The notes below the pieces were generated by a model. It saw nothing but the letters and a program-made list of their open reading frames with translations, ran no database searches and had not been told where the DNA came from. Positions 52,641 through 60,675 of a DNA stretch of 64,000 bases are shown one piece after another (position 1 is the stretch's first letter; every line of letters begins with the position of its first letter). Both the position numbers and the translations under genes were made by a program. The stretch covers positions 62,001-126,000 of the forward strand of contig CAMFGY010000010.1 in NCBI GenBank assembly GCA_945952065.1, given 5' to 3'. Source of the DNA: an uncultured Burkholderiales bacterium (GTDB taxonomy: Bacteria > Pseudomonadota > Gammaproteobacteria > Burkholderiales > Burkholderiaceae_C).

Positions 52641-53213
52641 ATGAATCTCACCCCCGACGCCCATGCCAAGGGCAGCAACCAGCGCCTGCAGCGCATCCGC
52701 CGACTGGCTTGGTGGGTGCGTCTGCTGTGCGTGTTGGGCGCGCTTGGCTTGGTGCTGGGTTCAGCCCTGTTTTGGAGCCAGACGGAGTGGCTGCGTTCGG
52801 TGGCACAAGAGCGTTGGCAACTCAAAGGCGTCGAGATTCAGCTCGACGCGCGCAGTCGCGCGCTGGGCTGGGCCTTCAACTGGCTGCCCAATTTGGTCGC
52901 GCTTTTTGCGCTTTGGCAGATTTGGGCCTTGTTCGGCTACTACCGGCGCGGCGAGTTTTTTGCCCGCGGCCCGGCCTTGCATCTGCGCCGCCTGGGTGCG
53001 GCCTTGATGGCCTACACCCTGGCGCAACCGCTGGGCGTGACCTTGAGCGTGCTGGCTCTCACCCTGGGCAACCCGGCTGGCCAGCGCCGCCTTTACTTTG
53101 GCTTGGGCACCGATCAATTCCCCAGCCTGTTCTTTGGGCTGGCCATTCTGGTCATTGGCATCGTGATGGAAGAAGCCTCGCGCATGGCCCAAGAAAACGC
53201 GGAGTTCATCTGA
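52641..53213 (+). CDS. DUF2975 membrane protein
   Basis: A 190-residue protein with four hydrophobic segments (about 25-48, 76-98, 113-135 and 153-175) in the pattern of the DUF2975 family, whose function is unknown. The segment FGYYRRGEFFARGPALHLRRLG between helices two and three is the conserved loop of the family. It is followed after one base by a YozG-type XRE regulator, the usual gene pair for this family, and preceded by a palindromic operator. The pair probably forms a small autoregulated membrane-stress or envelope unit (inference). Confidence 0.82.
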   Translation: MNLTPDAHAKGSNQRLQRIRRLAWWVRLLCVLGALGLVLGSALFWSQTEWLRSVAQERWQLKGVEIQLDARSRALGWAFNWLPNLVALFALWQIWALFGYYRRGEFFARGPALHLRRLGAALMAYTLAQPLGVTLSVLALTLGNPAGQRRLYFGLGTDQFPSLFFGLAILVIGIVMEEASRMAQENAEFI

Positions 53214-53214
53214 G

Positions 53215-53463
53215 ATGCCCATCGTCGTCACCCTGGACGTGATGCTGGCCAAGCGCAAGATGCGCTCGCGGGAGCTGGCAGAAGCCGTCGGCATCACCGA
53301 AGTCAACCTCTCATTGCTGAAGTCCGGCAAGGTGCGCGGCGTGCGCTTCGACACCCTGGCCGCCATTTGCAAAGCCTTGCAATGCCAACCCGGTGAGCTG
53401 TTCAGTTATGTCTACAGCCCTGAGGACGAAGCCCCTGCTGCGGGCGAGTCCAGGCCCGCTTGA
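53215..53463 (+). CDS. Small XRE-family regulator (YozG-like)
   Basis: An 82-residue protein that is almost wholly a helix-turn-helix: KRKMRSRELAEAVGITEVNLSLLKSGKVRGVRFDTLAAICKALQCQPGELF, matching the YozG/Cro-CI single-domain group that accompanies DUF2975 genes. It starts one base after the DUF2975 stop. It probably binds the TTATCG-N5-CGATAA palindrome upstream and represses its own operon. The alanine- and proline-rich tail is not conserved in the family. Confidence 0.85.
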   Translation: MPIVVTLDVMLAKRKMRSRELAEAVGITEVNLSLLKSGKVRGVRFDTLAAICKALQCQPGELFSYVYSPEDEAPAAGESRPA

Positions 53464-53501
53464 ACCCAGAGCCTTGCACGCCGCCACTCCCGCCATTCCG
53501 C

Positions 53502-54197
53502 ATGCAAACTCACCGAGCCTCCAAGCCTTTCGTTCTGAGCGCTTCCCGCAAACGGCCTTGGGGCCTGCTCTTGGTGCTGCTGCTGCACCTGCTGGTCTTG
53601 GGTGGGCTCTTTTCTGCGCGCTTGACACCCCCCGGCGCCACGCCCAAGCCACGGGTGGTGCAGCTGCGCCTGCTGCCCCTGCGCGCTGAAGCAAAGCCCT
53701 CAAGCCCTCCCTTGCTTCGGTTCAGCGCCGATGCAAGTCCGCCTCGGCTTGCCACCTCACTCCCGCGGCCGTCGCGGACCCCGCCAAGCCCTTCTTTGCA
53801 AGTCACATCCTCACTCCCAGCGGAACCCTTGGCGATCAACAAAGGGCCGACCACCACCAGCAGCAGCCCGACCCCCAGCAGCGCCGAGGCGCCGCTGGCC
53901 GCAGCCAGCAGCCCGCTGAACTTGGCCTTACCCACCACAGCCGCACCCGATCGTTCGCCCGCCCTGGCCGCTGTGCGTGACCCGCGCGGCAACACCCAAA
54001 GAGCTGACTTTGGTGAACGCATGGCGCTTGCCTTGGGCAGCGACCCCAGCCGGCGCGAAGAAATCATCGGCCCGGGCCACCGCCGCATCCGGCAAGGCAG
54101 CAGCTGCTATGACGTCAACGACAGCCGCGATTCGCAAATCAACCCTTTTGACGAGCGAACCCGTGGCAACAAGCTGATCTCTACGTGCAAGAAATGA
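53502..54197 (+). CDS. Proline-rich, TonB-like hypothetical membrane protein
   Basis: A 231-residue protein with a basic N terminus, one hydrophobic helix (WGLLLVLLLHLLVLGGLFSA) and a long Pro/Ser/Ala-rich periplasmic stretch, the plan of TonB N-terminal parts. It lacks a recognisable TonB C-terminal domain. The end is a short conserved-looking module with two cysteines (SSCYDVNDSRDSQINPFDE... STCKK). The start is uncertain: a TTG at 53460 overlaps the XRE stop, the ATG at 53502 has no clear ribosome site. It ends 50 bp before the next gene. No family recognised; it may work with the next protein. Confidence 0.6.
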   Translation: MQTHRASKPFVLSASRKRPWGLLLVLLLHLLVLGGLFSARLTPPGATPKPRVVQLRLLPLRAEAKPSSPPLLRFSADASPPRLATSLPRPSRTPPSPSLQVTSSLPAEPLAINKGPTTTSSSPTPSSAEAPLAAASSPLNLALPTTAAPDRSPALAAVRDPRGNTQRADFGERMALALGSDPSRREEIIGPGHRRIRQGSSCYDVNDSRDSQINPFDERTRGNKLISTCKK

Positions 54198-54247
54198 AAC
54201 CCAACTCCCGGCCCTCGCCCTTGCCCTTGCCCTCTCATCCTCAAACC

Positions 54248-55072
54248 ATGAACTTCAAGCCCCTTGCCCTGCCCCTCATCGCCCTGTGCCTAGGCACAAC
54301 GGCCGCCCTCGCCCAAGACGCCCCTGCGGCAGCGCCTGCCACCGAAGTGCTGGAACCGGTGGCCGTCAACGGGCTCAAGCGAGACAGTTCCATGCTGCCT
54401 TACCGTCAAATGAACACCGTGCTCAGCGGCCTGCAGCGTTACGGTCAGGGCTTGTTCCGCATGGATTTTTTCATCGAACCCAAGGACGACAAGCCGCTTG
54501 GCGAGCCGCCCAAATTGGCGGTTCAAACCGGCGATCGCTACCTGCCCATCAGTTTCAAAGCGGATGGCAGTTTCGAGCTGCCGGTGCTGCCGGAAAAGGA
54601 AGCCAGTGATGCAGATTTGGCCAGCAACATCCCCAAGGGCGCGGCCGGGCTGCGCGGCGTGTTGAATCTGACCGTGACGGCCGAGCAGCTGGACATGGCC
54701 ACCGTGCGCAAGCTGATGAGCACCTCGCACAAGCTGCGCAATGAACTGCTGCCCTGGTATGCGCGCTGGCTGTTCCCTCAGATCGAAGGGGTGCGGGTCT
54801 GCAGTGCGCAGGCCGCTTGGTCGCTGGACTGGCCCAACCCAGCCCAGCCCGGACAATGGCTGACTGTGCCCTTGGTGGCCGACCCGAAAGACAGCGACCC
54901 CAATGAATTCGTGGGCAAGAAAAAGCCGCCTGCAGGGCTCAAGCCCACGGCCCGCAAAACCTGCACCCTGCTCACAGGCCAGGAAGCTTGGCCCGACAAC
55001 GCCCGCTTGCAGTCACCCGGCGACACCCGCTTGAGCATCAAGCTGAGCAGCACCCGACAACAAGCCTCGTGA
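54248..55072 (+). CDS. Exported hypothetical protein
   Basis: A 274-residue periplasmic protein. The ATG at 54248 opens a clean signal peptide (LALPLIALCLGTTAALAQ); an in-frame ATG at 54194 would add 18 residues before it. The mature part is rich in beta-type segments and has conserved-looking LYRMDFFIEPK-like and LRNELLPWYARWLFPQ segments, with two cysteines. I recognise no family. It follows the TonB-like gene at short distance. Its 3' end overlaps the convergent acyl-CoA synthetase gene by 60 bp. Confidence 0.65.
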   Translation: MNFKPLALPLIALCLGTTAALAQDAPAAAPATEVLEPVAVNGLKRDSSMLPYRQMNTVLSGLQRYGQGLFRMDFFIEPKDDKPLGEPPKLAVQTGDRYLPISFKADGSFELPVLPEKEASDADLASNIPKGAAGLRGVLNLTVTAEQLDMATVRKLMSTSHKLRNELLPWYARWLFPQIEGVRVCSAQAAWSLDWPNPAQPGQWLTVPLVADPKDSDPNEFVGKKKPPAGLKPTARKTCTLLTGQEAWPDNARLQSPGDTRLSIKLSSTRQQAS

Positions 55073-56875
55073 ACGCAGGGCCAGAGCGGACAAGCGCTTG
55101 GCCTTTGGCGCGGCCCCTGCCACGCTGGGCCGATAAGCCAGCGCTGCCTGAGTCGAGGCGGCTTGCGCCATGCGACCTCGGGCCCGTTCTTCTTCGGCCA
55201 GCCGCAGCACCCGGCGCTGCAGCTTGCCCGTGCTGGTCATAGGCAAGGCATCGACGAACTCGATCTCCTTGGGGTACTCATAAGGCGCCAGGCGCCCGCT
55301 GACAAAAGCCTGCAATTCCGCCACCAAGGCTTCAGACTCCCAGTGGCCGGGGGCCAGCACCACATAGGCTTTCACCAGCGCGCCGCGCTCGGCATCGGGC
55401 TTGGGCACCACGGCCGCCAGGGCCACAGCCGGATGCTTGATCAGGCAGTTTTCAATCTCACCCGGGCCAATGCGGTAACCCGCTGACTTGAACATATCGT
55501 CGCTGCGGCCCTGGTACCAAAAATAACCCTCAGCATCCATGCAGGCAAGGTCGCCGGTGCGACACCAGCTGTCGGTCGGGTCGCCGCTGAACTTGGCCTG
55601 CGTGGCCTCGGGCTGACGCCAATAGCCGAGGAAGAACACGGGGTCGAGGTCCCCGTGAACATCGCGCCGGTGCACCGCCACTTCGCCGGCCACGCCCGGC
55701 GGGCAGATCTGGCCTTGCTCATCAATCACCGCCACCCGGTGGCCGGGATAGGCGCGCCCCATGCTGCCGGGCCGCGCCGGCCAAAGGCGCGCGCAATTGC
55801 CGACCACATAGTTGATCTCGGTCTGGCCAAACATTTCGTTGACGCTGATGCCCAACTCGCGCCGGCAATAGGCAAACACCGCATCCCCCAAGGCCTCGCC
55901 GGCGCTCATGATGGCCTCGAGCTTGAGCCGCTTGAACTGAGCGCGCGGCTGCGGCACGGCCTTCATCATGGCCTTGAGCGCCGTGGGGGGCAAAAAGCAA
56001 TGCGTGACCCCATGTCTTTGCATCAGCGCAAAAGCGCGCTCAGGCACAAAGCGCCCTTGGTAGGCAAGGATGGGGCGCCCAAAGTACAGCGTGGGCAACA
56101 AGGCATCCAGCAAGCCCCCGGTCCAAGCCCAGTCTGCCGGGCTCCAGAAGACGGCCTGGGACGGCCGCTGCGGCTGCTTGGGATCAAAGCCAAACCAGTT
56201 CTGGCTGGCAACAAAGCCGCTCAGATTGCCGATCAAGGCCCGCTGAGGGATCAGCGCGCCTTTGGGTGCGCCGGTGGTTCCGCTGGTGTAAATCAGCAGC
56301 GCGGGGTCTTCGGCTGACAGCTGCTCTGGCGTGAAGCGCGCCGCCTGCGATTGCAGCGCGGCCATCCAACACAGTTCCTGCTCGCCCTGGGGGGCGCCGC
56401 CGATGGTGATGAATTGGCGCAAGGCCGGGCAACTGGCCCGCAAACCGCGCAGCGTCACCAGGGCGCTTTCATCAACGATGGCCAAGACGGCCCCGCTGTC
56501 TTGCAAGCGATAGGCCAATGCCTCTGGCCCGAACAAGAGCGACAAAGGCATGGCCACCGCGCCGAGTTGATTGATGGCGATATGGGCCACCGCCGTCTCA
56601 AATCGCTGCGGCAGCAGCAAGGCGACCCGATCGCCCCGCTGCACACCGAGGCTGCGCAAGGCGTTGGACAGCCGGTGCGCCGCGCGCTGCAACTGGCCAT
56701 AGCTGTACTGCGCCCGGCTGCCGGTGTCGGATTCAAAAATCAGCGCCAGCGCATCCGGCGTCTCGCGGGCCCAGCGCGCACAACAGACTTCGGCCCAGGA
56801 GAAGTTGGCAGGAACATGCCAGCGAAAGTCGGCGTACACCGCCGCATAGGCATCTGGAACCGGAGCTGTTGCCAT
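55013..56875 (-). CDS. Acyl-CoA synthetase (AMP-forming, medium-chain/acetyl type)
   Basis: A 620-residue adenylate-forming ligase that activates a carboxylic acid with ATP and CoA. Motifs in order: LIYTSGTTGAPKGA (P-loop, near 200), the FWSPADWAWTGGLLDALLP region, EMFGQTEINYVVGN (near 350), CRTGDLACMDAEGYFWYQGRSDDMFKSAGYRIGP hinge (near 440), and the C-terminal catalytic lysine in PMTSTGKLQRR. This is the MACS-like pattern with a glycine after the invariant GR hinge. About 60 Ala-rich residues follow the lysine motif and overlap the convergent neighbour. The preferred acid cannot be told. Confidence 0.88.
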   Translation of the reverse strand: MATAPVPDAYAAVYADFRWHVPANFSWAEVCCARWARETPDALALIFESDTGSRAQYSYGQLQRAAHRLSNALRSLGVQRGDRVALLLPQRFETAVAHIAINQLGAVAMPLSLLFGPEALAYRLQDSGAVLAIVDESALVTLRGLRASCPALRQFITIGGAPQGEQELCWMAALQSQAARFTPEQLSAEDPALLIYTSGTTGAPKGALIPQRALIGNLSGFVASQNWFGFDPKQPQRPSQAVFWSPADWAWTGGLLDALLPTLYFGRPILAYQGRFVPERAFALMQRHGVTHCFLPPTALKAMMKAVPQPRAQFKRLKLEAIMSAGEALGDAVFAYCRRELGISVNEMFGQTEINYVVGNCARLWPARPGSMGRAYPGHRVAVIDEQGQICPPGVAGEVAVHRRDVHGDLDPVFFLGYWRQPEATQAKFSGDPTDSWCRTGDLACMDAEGYFWYQGRSDDMFKSAGYRIGPGEIENCLIKHPAVALAAVVPKPDAERGALVKAYVVLAPGHWESEALVAELQAFVSGRLAPYEYPKEIEFVDALPMTSTGKLQRRVLRLAEEERARGRMAQAASTQAALAYRPSVAGAAPKAKRLSALALRSRGLLSGAAQLDAQAGVAG

Positions 56876-57028
56876 CGTGACCCTTTGTAGCCTGGACCCA
56901 AGCCGGCGACGAGCCACCAGCAAGGGGCAGATGGTAGTCAGCTGCCCTGGGTTCGCACCTATGGATTCCCCTGAGCAGGGGCAGGCGAACGCGGGGGGGC
57001 GCACGAAAGCGGCCACTAAACTGCTGGC

Positions 57029-57376
57029 ATGACGATTCAAATCTTTCACAACCCGCGCTGCTCCAAGTCTCGCGAGGCCCTGGCTTTGCTGCAGGCGCGA
57101 TCGCTTGACCTCGAGGTCATCGACTACCTGAAGAACCCGCTCAGCCTGGCGCAGTTGCAGGCCTTGCAAGCCCAACTGGCCCTGCCGGCGCGCGAGCTGC
57201 TGCGCAGCAATGAAGACGAGTTCAAAACGCTGAATTTGGGCCAAGCCGGCCTCAGCGAGGCCGAGCTGCTGGCCGCGCTTGCCGCTCATCCCCAGCTGCT
57301 GCAACGCCCCATCGTCGTCAATGGCGAGCGCGCCGTGATTGCGCGCCCGCCGGAGTTGGCCCTGCAAGTGCTTTGA
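57029..57376 (+). CDS. arsC: ArsC/Spx-family thioredoxin-fold protein, probable arsenate reductase
   Basis: A 115-residue protein of the glutaredoxin-coupled ArsC family. C11 in FHNPRCSKSR is the catalytic cysteine that attacks arsenate; R93 and the RPIVVNGERAVIARPP segment near the C terminus match the arginines that hold the oxyanion. The length and order fit plasmid-type ArsC and its YfgD homologue. No arsB, acr3 or arsR is adjacent, so a resistance operon is not evident and a housekeeping role is possible. It is convergent with the next acetyltransferase gene. Confidence 0.85.
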   Translation: MTIQIFHNPRCSKSREALALLQARSLDLEVIDYLKNPLSLAQLQALQAQLALPARELLRSNEDEFKTLNLGQAGLSEAELLAALAAHPQLLQRPIVVNGERAVIARPPELALQVL

Positions 57377-57388
57377 AGGGCGTCCGGC

Positions 57389-57868
57389 TCAGCGCTTGTA
57401 GCGGGCCAAGGCATCGCCACTGAGCCGGCAGATGCGCCACTCGGGCAGGACGCTGGCGCCGAGTTTTTCGTAAAAGCGAATGGCGTCTTCGTTCCAGTCC
57501 AGCACGCTCCACTCGAAACGACCATAGTCGCGCTCCACCGCGATCTCGGCCAATCGCGTCAGCAAGCCCTTGCCCAGGCCGCTACGACGGTGCGCATGAC
57601 GCACAAACAAGTCCTCCAGATACAAACCTGGCTTGGCCAAAAAAGTGCTGAAGTTGGTGAAGAACAGCGCATAAGCGACCACTTCACCCTCGATCTCACC
57701 GACCAAGGCTTCGATCACAGGCTTGGGGCCGAAGAGAAAAGGGCCGAGCTTGTCGGCGGTCAGCGCCAGCATATGGCTGAGGTTTTCAAAAGCCGCCAAT
57801 TCCTCAATCAGATTGACGATAGCGGGGATGTCGCGGGGCTCTGCAGGCCGGATGGAGTAGGCAATCAT
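57389..57868 (-). CDS. SSAT-like GNAT acetyltransferase
   Basis: A 159-residue GNAT protein similar to spermidine/spermine or thialysine acetyltransferases. It opens with the IRPAEPRDIPAIVNLIEELAAFE motif. The acetyl-CoA loop is LYLEDLFVRHAHRRSGLGKGLLTRLAEIA near 80-108, followed by WSVLDWNEDAIRFYEKLGA. The start is at 57868 or nine bases upstream. A polyamine or related amine is the family expectation. Its 5' region overlaps the leader of the divergent hydrolase gene. Confidence 0.87.
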   Translation of the reverse strand: MIAYSIRPAEPRDIPAIVNLIEELAAFENLSHMLALTADKLGPFLFGPKPVIEALVGEIEGEVVAYALFFTNFSTFLAKPGLYLEDLFVRHAHRRSGLGKGLLTRLAEIAVERDYGRFEWSVLDWNEDAIRFYEKLGASVLPEWRICRLSGDALARYKR

Positions 57869-57977
57869 GACGGCCATTCTGCACGGCTTTGCGCGACGGC
57901 CCGATGTCAGCCCCAACCTCGGGCACTGTCTCCAAACCGACAGCGCTGCTGCTGCGCTCAGGGCTACAGTGCGCGGC

Positions 57978-58925
57978 ATGAGCAATACCCCCACCCCCCC
58001 AAGCCCAGCCCCCTACAGCGTCTTGCGTCCGCATCGCAGCGAGTTCATCAGCCTGCGTGGACTGCGCCACCACCTGCTGCGCTGGGACCCGCTGGCGCCG
58101 GCAGCGCAGGGCTCGGAGCCCCCGCCCTTGCTGCTTTTGCATGGCTGGATGGATGTAGGCGCCTCGTTTCAGTTCATGGTGGACGCCCTGCAAGAAAGTG
58201 CGCACCGGCAGATTTACGCCCTGGACTGGCGCGGCTTTGGGCTCAGCGACAAGAGCGGCGCCGATGCCTATTGGTTCCCCGACTACCTCGGCGATCTGGA
58301 TGCGCTGCTGGACCTGCTCAGCCCCACGCAGCCCATCGACCTCTTGGGCCACAGCATGGGCGGCAATGTGGTGATGACCTACGCCGCCTTGCGTCCGCAG
58401 CGGCTGCGTCGCTTGATCAATTTGGAGGGCTTTGGCCTGCCTGAGACCCATGCCGAGCAAGCGCCAGAACGGCTGCGGGAATGGCTGGACCAGCTGAAGA
58501 CACCGGCCGCGCTCAAGAGTTACCCCGATCTGGCGGCGGTAGCCGCCCGCCTGATGAAGACCAACCCGCGCTTGCCCGAGGCCAAAGCCGCCTGGCTGGC
58601 CGCCCATTGGGCACGCCCCGATGCCGAGGGCCGCTGGCAAATTCTGGGTGACCCGGTTCACAAGCGCAGCAATCCGATGCTCTACCGCAAGGACGAGATC
58701 GTGGCCGGTTGGGCGCGCATTGAAGCCCCGCTCTTGTGGGTGGAAGGCGCCTGCACTGATGTGAGCGCCTGGTGGGGGGACAGCTACCCAAGGGCCGATT
58801 TCGAAGCCCGGCTGAGTGTGGTGAAGCAAATTGAACGTCGGGTGTTGAGCGAGGCTGGCCACATGCTGCACCACGACCAGCCGCATGCGCTGGCCCAAGT
58901 GCTGGAGGACTTTCTGCGCCGCTGA
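57978..58925 (+). CDS. Alpha/beta hydrolase
   Basis: A 315-residue cytoplasmic serine hydrolase of the alpha/beta fold. LLLLHGWMDVGASFQFMVDAL is the oxyanion strand near residue 50. S126 in DLLGHSMGGNVVMTYAAL is the nucleophile, an Asp or Glu near 255 in LWVEGACTDV may be the acid, and the histidine lies in SEAGHMLHHDQP near 296. It resembles the serine hydrolase-like protein (SERHL/YbfF) group of lipases and esterases. The substrate is unknown. No signal peptide. Its stop is 27 bp from the convergent DUF4212 stop. Confidence 0.82.
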   Translation: MSNTPTPPSPAPYSVLRPHRSEFISLRGLRHHLLRWDPLAPAAQGSEPPPLLLLHGWMDVGASFQFMVDALQESAHRQIYALDWRGFGLSDKSGADAYWFPDYLGDLDALLDLLSPTQPIDLLGHSMGGNVVMTYAALRPQRLRRLINLEGFGLPETHAEQAPERLREWLDQLKTPAALKSYPDLAAVAARLMKTNPRLPEAKAAWLAAHWARPDAEGRWQILGDPVHKRSNPMLYRKDEIVAGWARIEAPLLWVEGACTDVSAWWGDSYPRADFEARLSVVKQIERRVLSEAGHMLHHDQPHALAQVLEDFLRR

Positions 58926-58927
58926 AC

Positions 58928-58953
58928 AAAGCGCCCCGCTGGAGGGCGGCTTT
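58928..58953. terminator. Weak stem-loop between the hydrolase and DUF4212 genes
   Basis: AAAGCGCC and GGCGGCTTT form an imperfect stem with one bulge between two convergent stop codons, with T on one side and A on the other. It could act in both directions but is short. Confidence 0.4.
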
Positions 58954-59258
58954 CAGAGCGCGTCCGTTTGCGCCGCCTCATCCAAGCGCCGCATCGCCCA
59001 GGCATGAAAAGCCACGATCACGCAGTAAATCAACAAAGCCCCTTGGGCGGCCAGCCAAAAGCTGAAGGGCCAGCCAAAGAAGTTGAAACTCAGCTCGCGC
59101 GCAAAAAAACTGCCGCCAAAGGTCACCACGCCCCAAACCAGCAGCAACGCGAAGCTCAGGCGCCGGCTGCGTTGCCAATAGCGCAGCTCGCGCGCCTGCT
59201 TGGCGCTGGCGTGCGCCTCAGGGCGGCTTGCTGGGAGTTCGGGGTCAGGGTGCGTCAT
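58953..59258 (-). CDS. DUF4212 protein (small subunit of a sodium:solute symporter), orphan
   Basis: A 101-residue protein with two hydrophobic helices (about 34-54 and 67-90) around the FFGWPFSFWLAAQGALLIYC core that defines DUF4212, normally encoded immediately before a large ActP-like sodium:solute symporter gene. The RARELRYWQRSRRLS stretch before the first helix is also typical. Here the downstream neighbour is a convergent hydrolase, so the large subunit is missing from its usual place. It may be encoded elsewhere or the gene may be a remnant. The reading frame is intact. Confidence 0.82.
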   Translation of the reverse strand: MTHPDPELPASRPEAHASAKQARELRYWQRSRRLSFALLLVWGVVTFGGSFFARELSFNFFGWPFSFWLAAQGALLIYCVIVAFHAWAMRRLDEAAQTDAL

Positions 59259-59495
59259 GGGGCTTTTTGCATCTGCCTTGCGTGAGCCAAGCCGAGAAAA
59301 ACCTGGACCAAGCCTGGGGGCGAGTGTGCCGCAAAAGCCGGGCCGCGCAGCCCCGCTTCTTCCCCAGGGTCGGCCGCGAAAACCGGCACCGCCTTGCCGA
59401 GTGCGCCGCCCATGTGAAAATAGCGGGTTCTGAGCGACCGAAGCGCGCGTCAAGACACTGCGCCGCCCGACCGGTCTGCCTGCCAAGGACGAATC

Positions 59496-60600
59496 ATGGA
59501 CATCGAACACATCAACGCCATCGGCGCCACCCTGGCCGATCTGACAGCGCGGACAGCCGCGCTAAGGGGGTATCTTTGACTACGATCGCAAAGCACTGCG
59601 CCTGAACGAGGTCAACGCCGCGCTCGAGAACCCCAACGTTTGGAATGAACCCAAGCGGGCCCAGGAACTGGGCAAAGAAAAGCGCTCGCTGGAAAACGTC
59701 GTCGAGACCATCAAACATCTCGAAACCAATCTGGCCGACAACAGCGAGCTGTACGAGATGTCCAAGGCCGAAGACGACTTCGACGGCCTGGCGGCCATTG
59801 AAGGCGACGCCGCCAAGCTGCAGGAAACCGTCGAGCAGATGGAATTCCGCCGCATGTTCAACAACCCGGCCGATCCGCTGAACTGCTTTGTGGACATCCA
59901 AGCCGGCGCCGGCGGTACCGAAGCCTGCGACTGGGCCAGCATGCTGCTGCGCCAGTACCTGAAGTACTGCGAGCGCAAGGGCTTCACCGCCACGCTGGAA
60001 GACGAAACCGCGGGCGATGTGGCCGGCATCAAGAGCGCCACCATCAAGGTGGAAGGCGAGTACGCCTTCGGCCTGCTGCGTACCGAAACCGGCGTGCACC
60101 GCCTGGTGCGCAAGAGCCCCTTCGACAGCTCGGGCGGCCGCCACACCAGCTTTGCCTCGCTGTTCGTCTACCCGGAAATTGATGACTCGATCGAAATCGA
60201 CATCAACCCGGCCGATGTGCGCACCGACACCTTCCGCGCCAGCGGCGCCGGCGGTCAGCACATCAACAAGACCGACTCGGCGGTGCGACTGACCCACATC
60301 CCGACCGGCATCGTCGTGCAATGCCAGGATGGCCGCAGCCAGCACAGCAACCGCGATGTGGCCTGGAAGCGCCTGCGTTCGCGCCTGTACGACCATGAAA
60401 TGCGCAAGCGCATGGAAGAGCAGCAAAAGCTGGAAGACACCAAGACCGATGTGGGCTGGGGCCACCAGATTCGCAGCTATGTGCTGGACCAAAGCCGCAT
60501 CAAGGACTTGCGCACCAATTACGAAACCTCGGCCACACAGAAAGTCTTGGACGGCGATCTCGACCCGTTCATCACCGAAAGCCTGAAGCAAGGCGTTTAA
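59496..60600 (+). CDS. prfB: Peptide chain release factor 2, with programmed +1 frameshift
   Basis: RF2 recognises UGA and UAA stop codons and releases the peptide. Translation begins at ATG 59496 (AAGGA upstream), reads 27 codons to CTT at 59574-59576, meets TGA at 59577-59579, and must skip the T at 59577 to continue at GAC 59578 in the frame that ends at 60600. The joined product is 367 residues. The stop-codon recognition tripeptide SPF is at 207-209 and the GGQ catalytic loop at 252-254, as in E. coli RF2. The gene is autoregulated by the frameshift: scarce RF2 favours the shift. Confidence 0.97.
59565..59579 (+). promoter_or_regulatory. RF2 programmed-frameshift signal
   Basis: AGGGGG (internal Shine-Dalgarno-like) is followed after TAT by CTT-TGA-C, the classical prfB slippage site: the spacer of three bases and the slippery CTT match the E. 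coli element. Confidence 0.97.
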
Positions 60601-60612
60601 AACGCCCCCATG

Positions 60613-60640
60613 ACCCCGTGCCTCGGCATGGGGTTTCTTT
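60613..60640 (+). terminator. Rho-independent terminator of prfB
   Basis: ACCCCGTGCC (60613-60622) pairs with GGCATGGGGT (60625-60634), one G-T pair and very small loop, followed by TTCTTTC. It lies before the pepN start. Confidence 0.7.
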
Positions 60641-60675
60641 CATTCCCCATCGATTGACACCCAAGGATGCCCGCC

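Noticed and set aside
57029-57376. An arsenic-resistance operon
   Set aside because: Only an ArsC-family gene is present; no arsR, arsB or acr3 is adjacent, so an operon claim is not supported.
59496-60600. The in-frame TGA in prfB as a sequencing error or pseudogene
   Set aside because: It is the textbook RF2 programmed frameshift with internal Shine-Dalgarno, CTT-TGA-C and correct frames.
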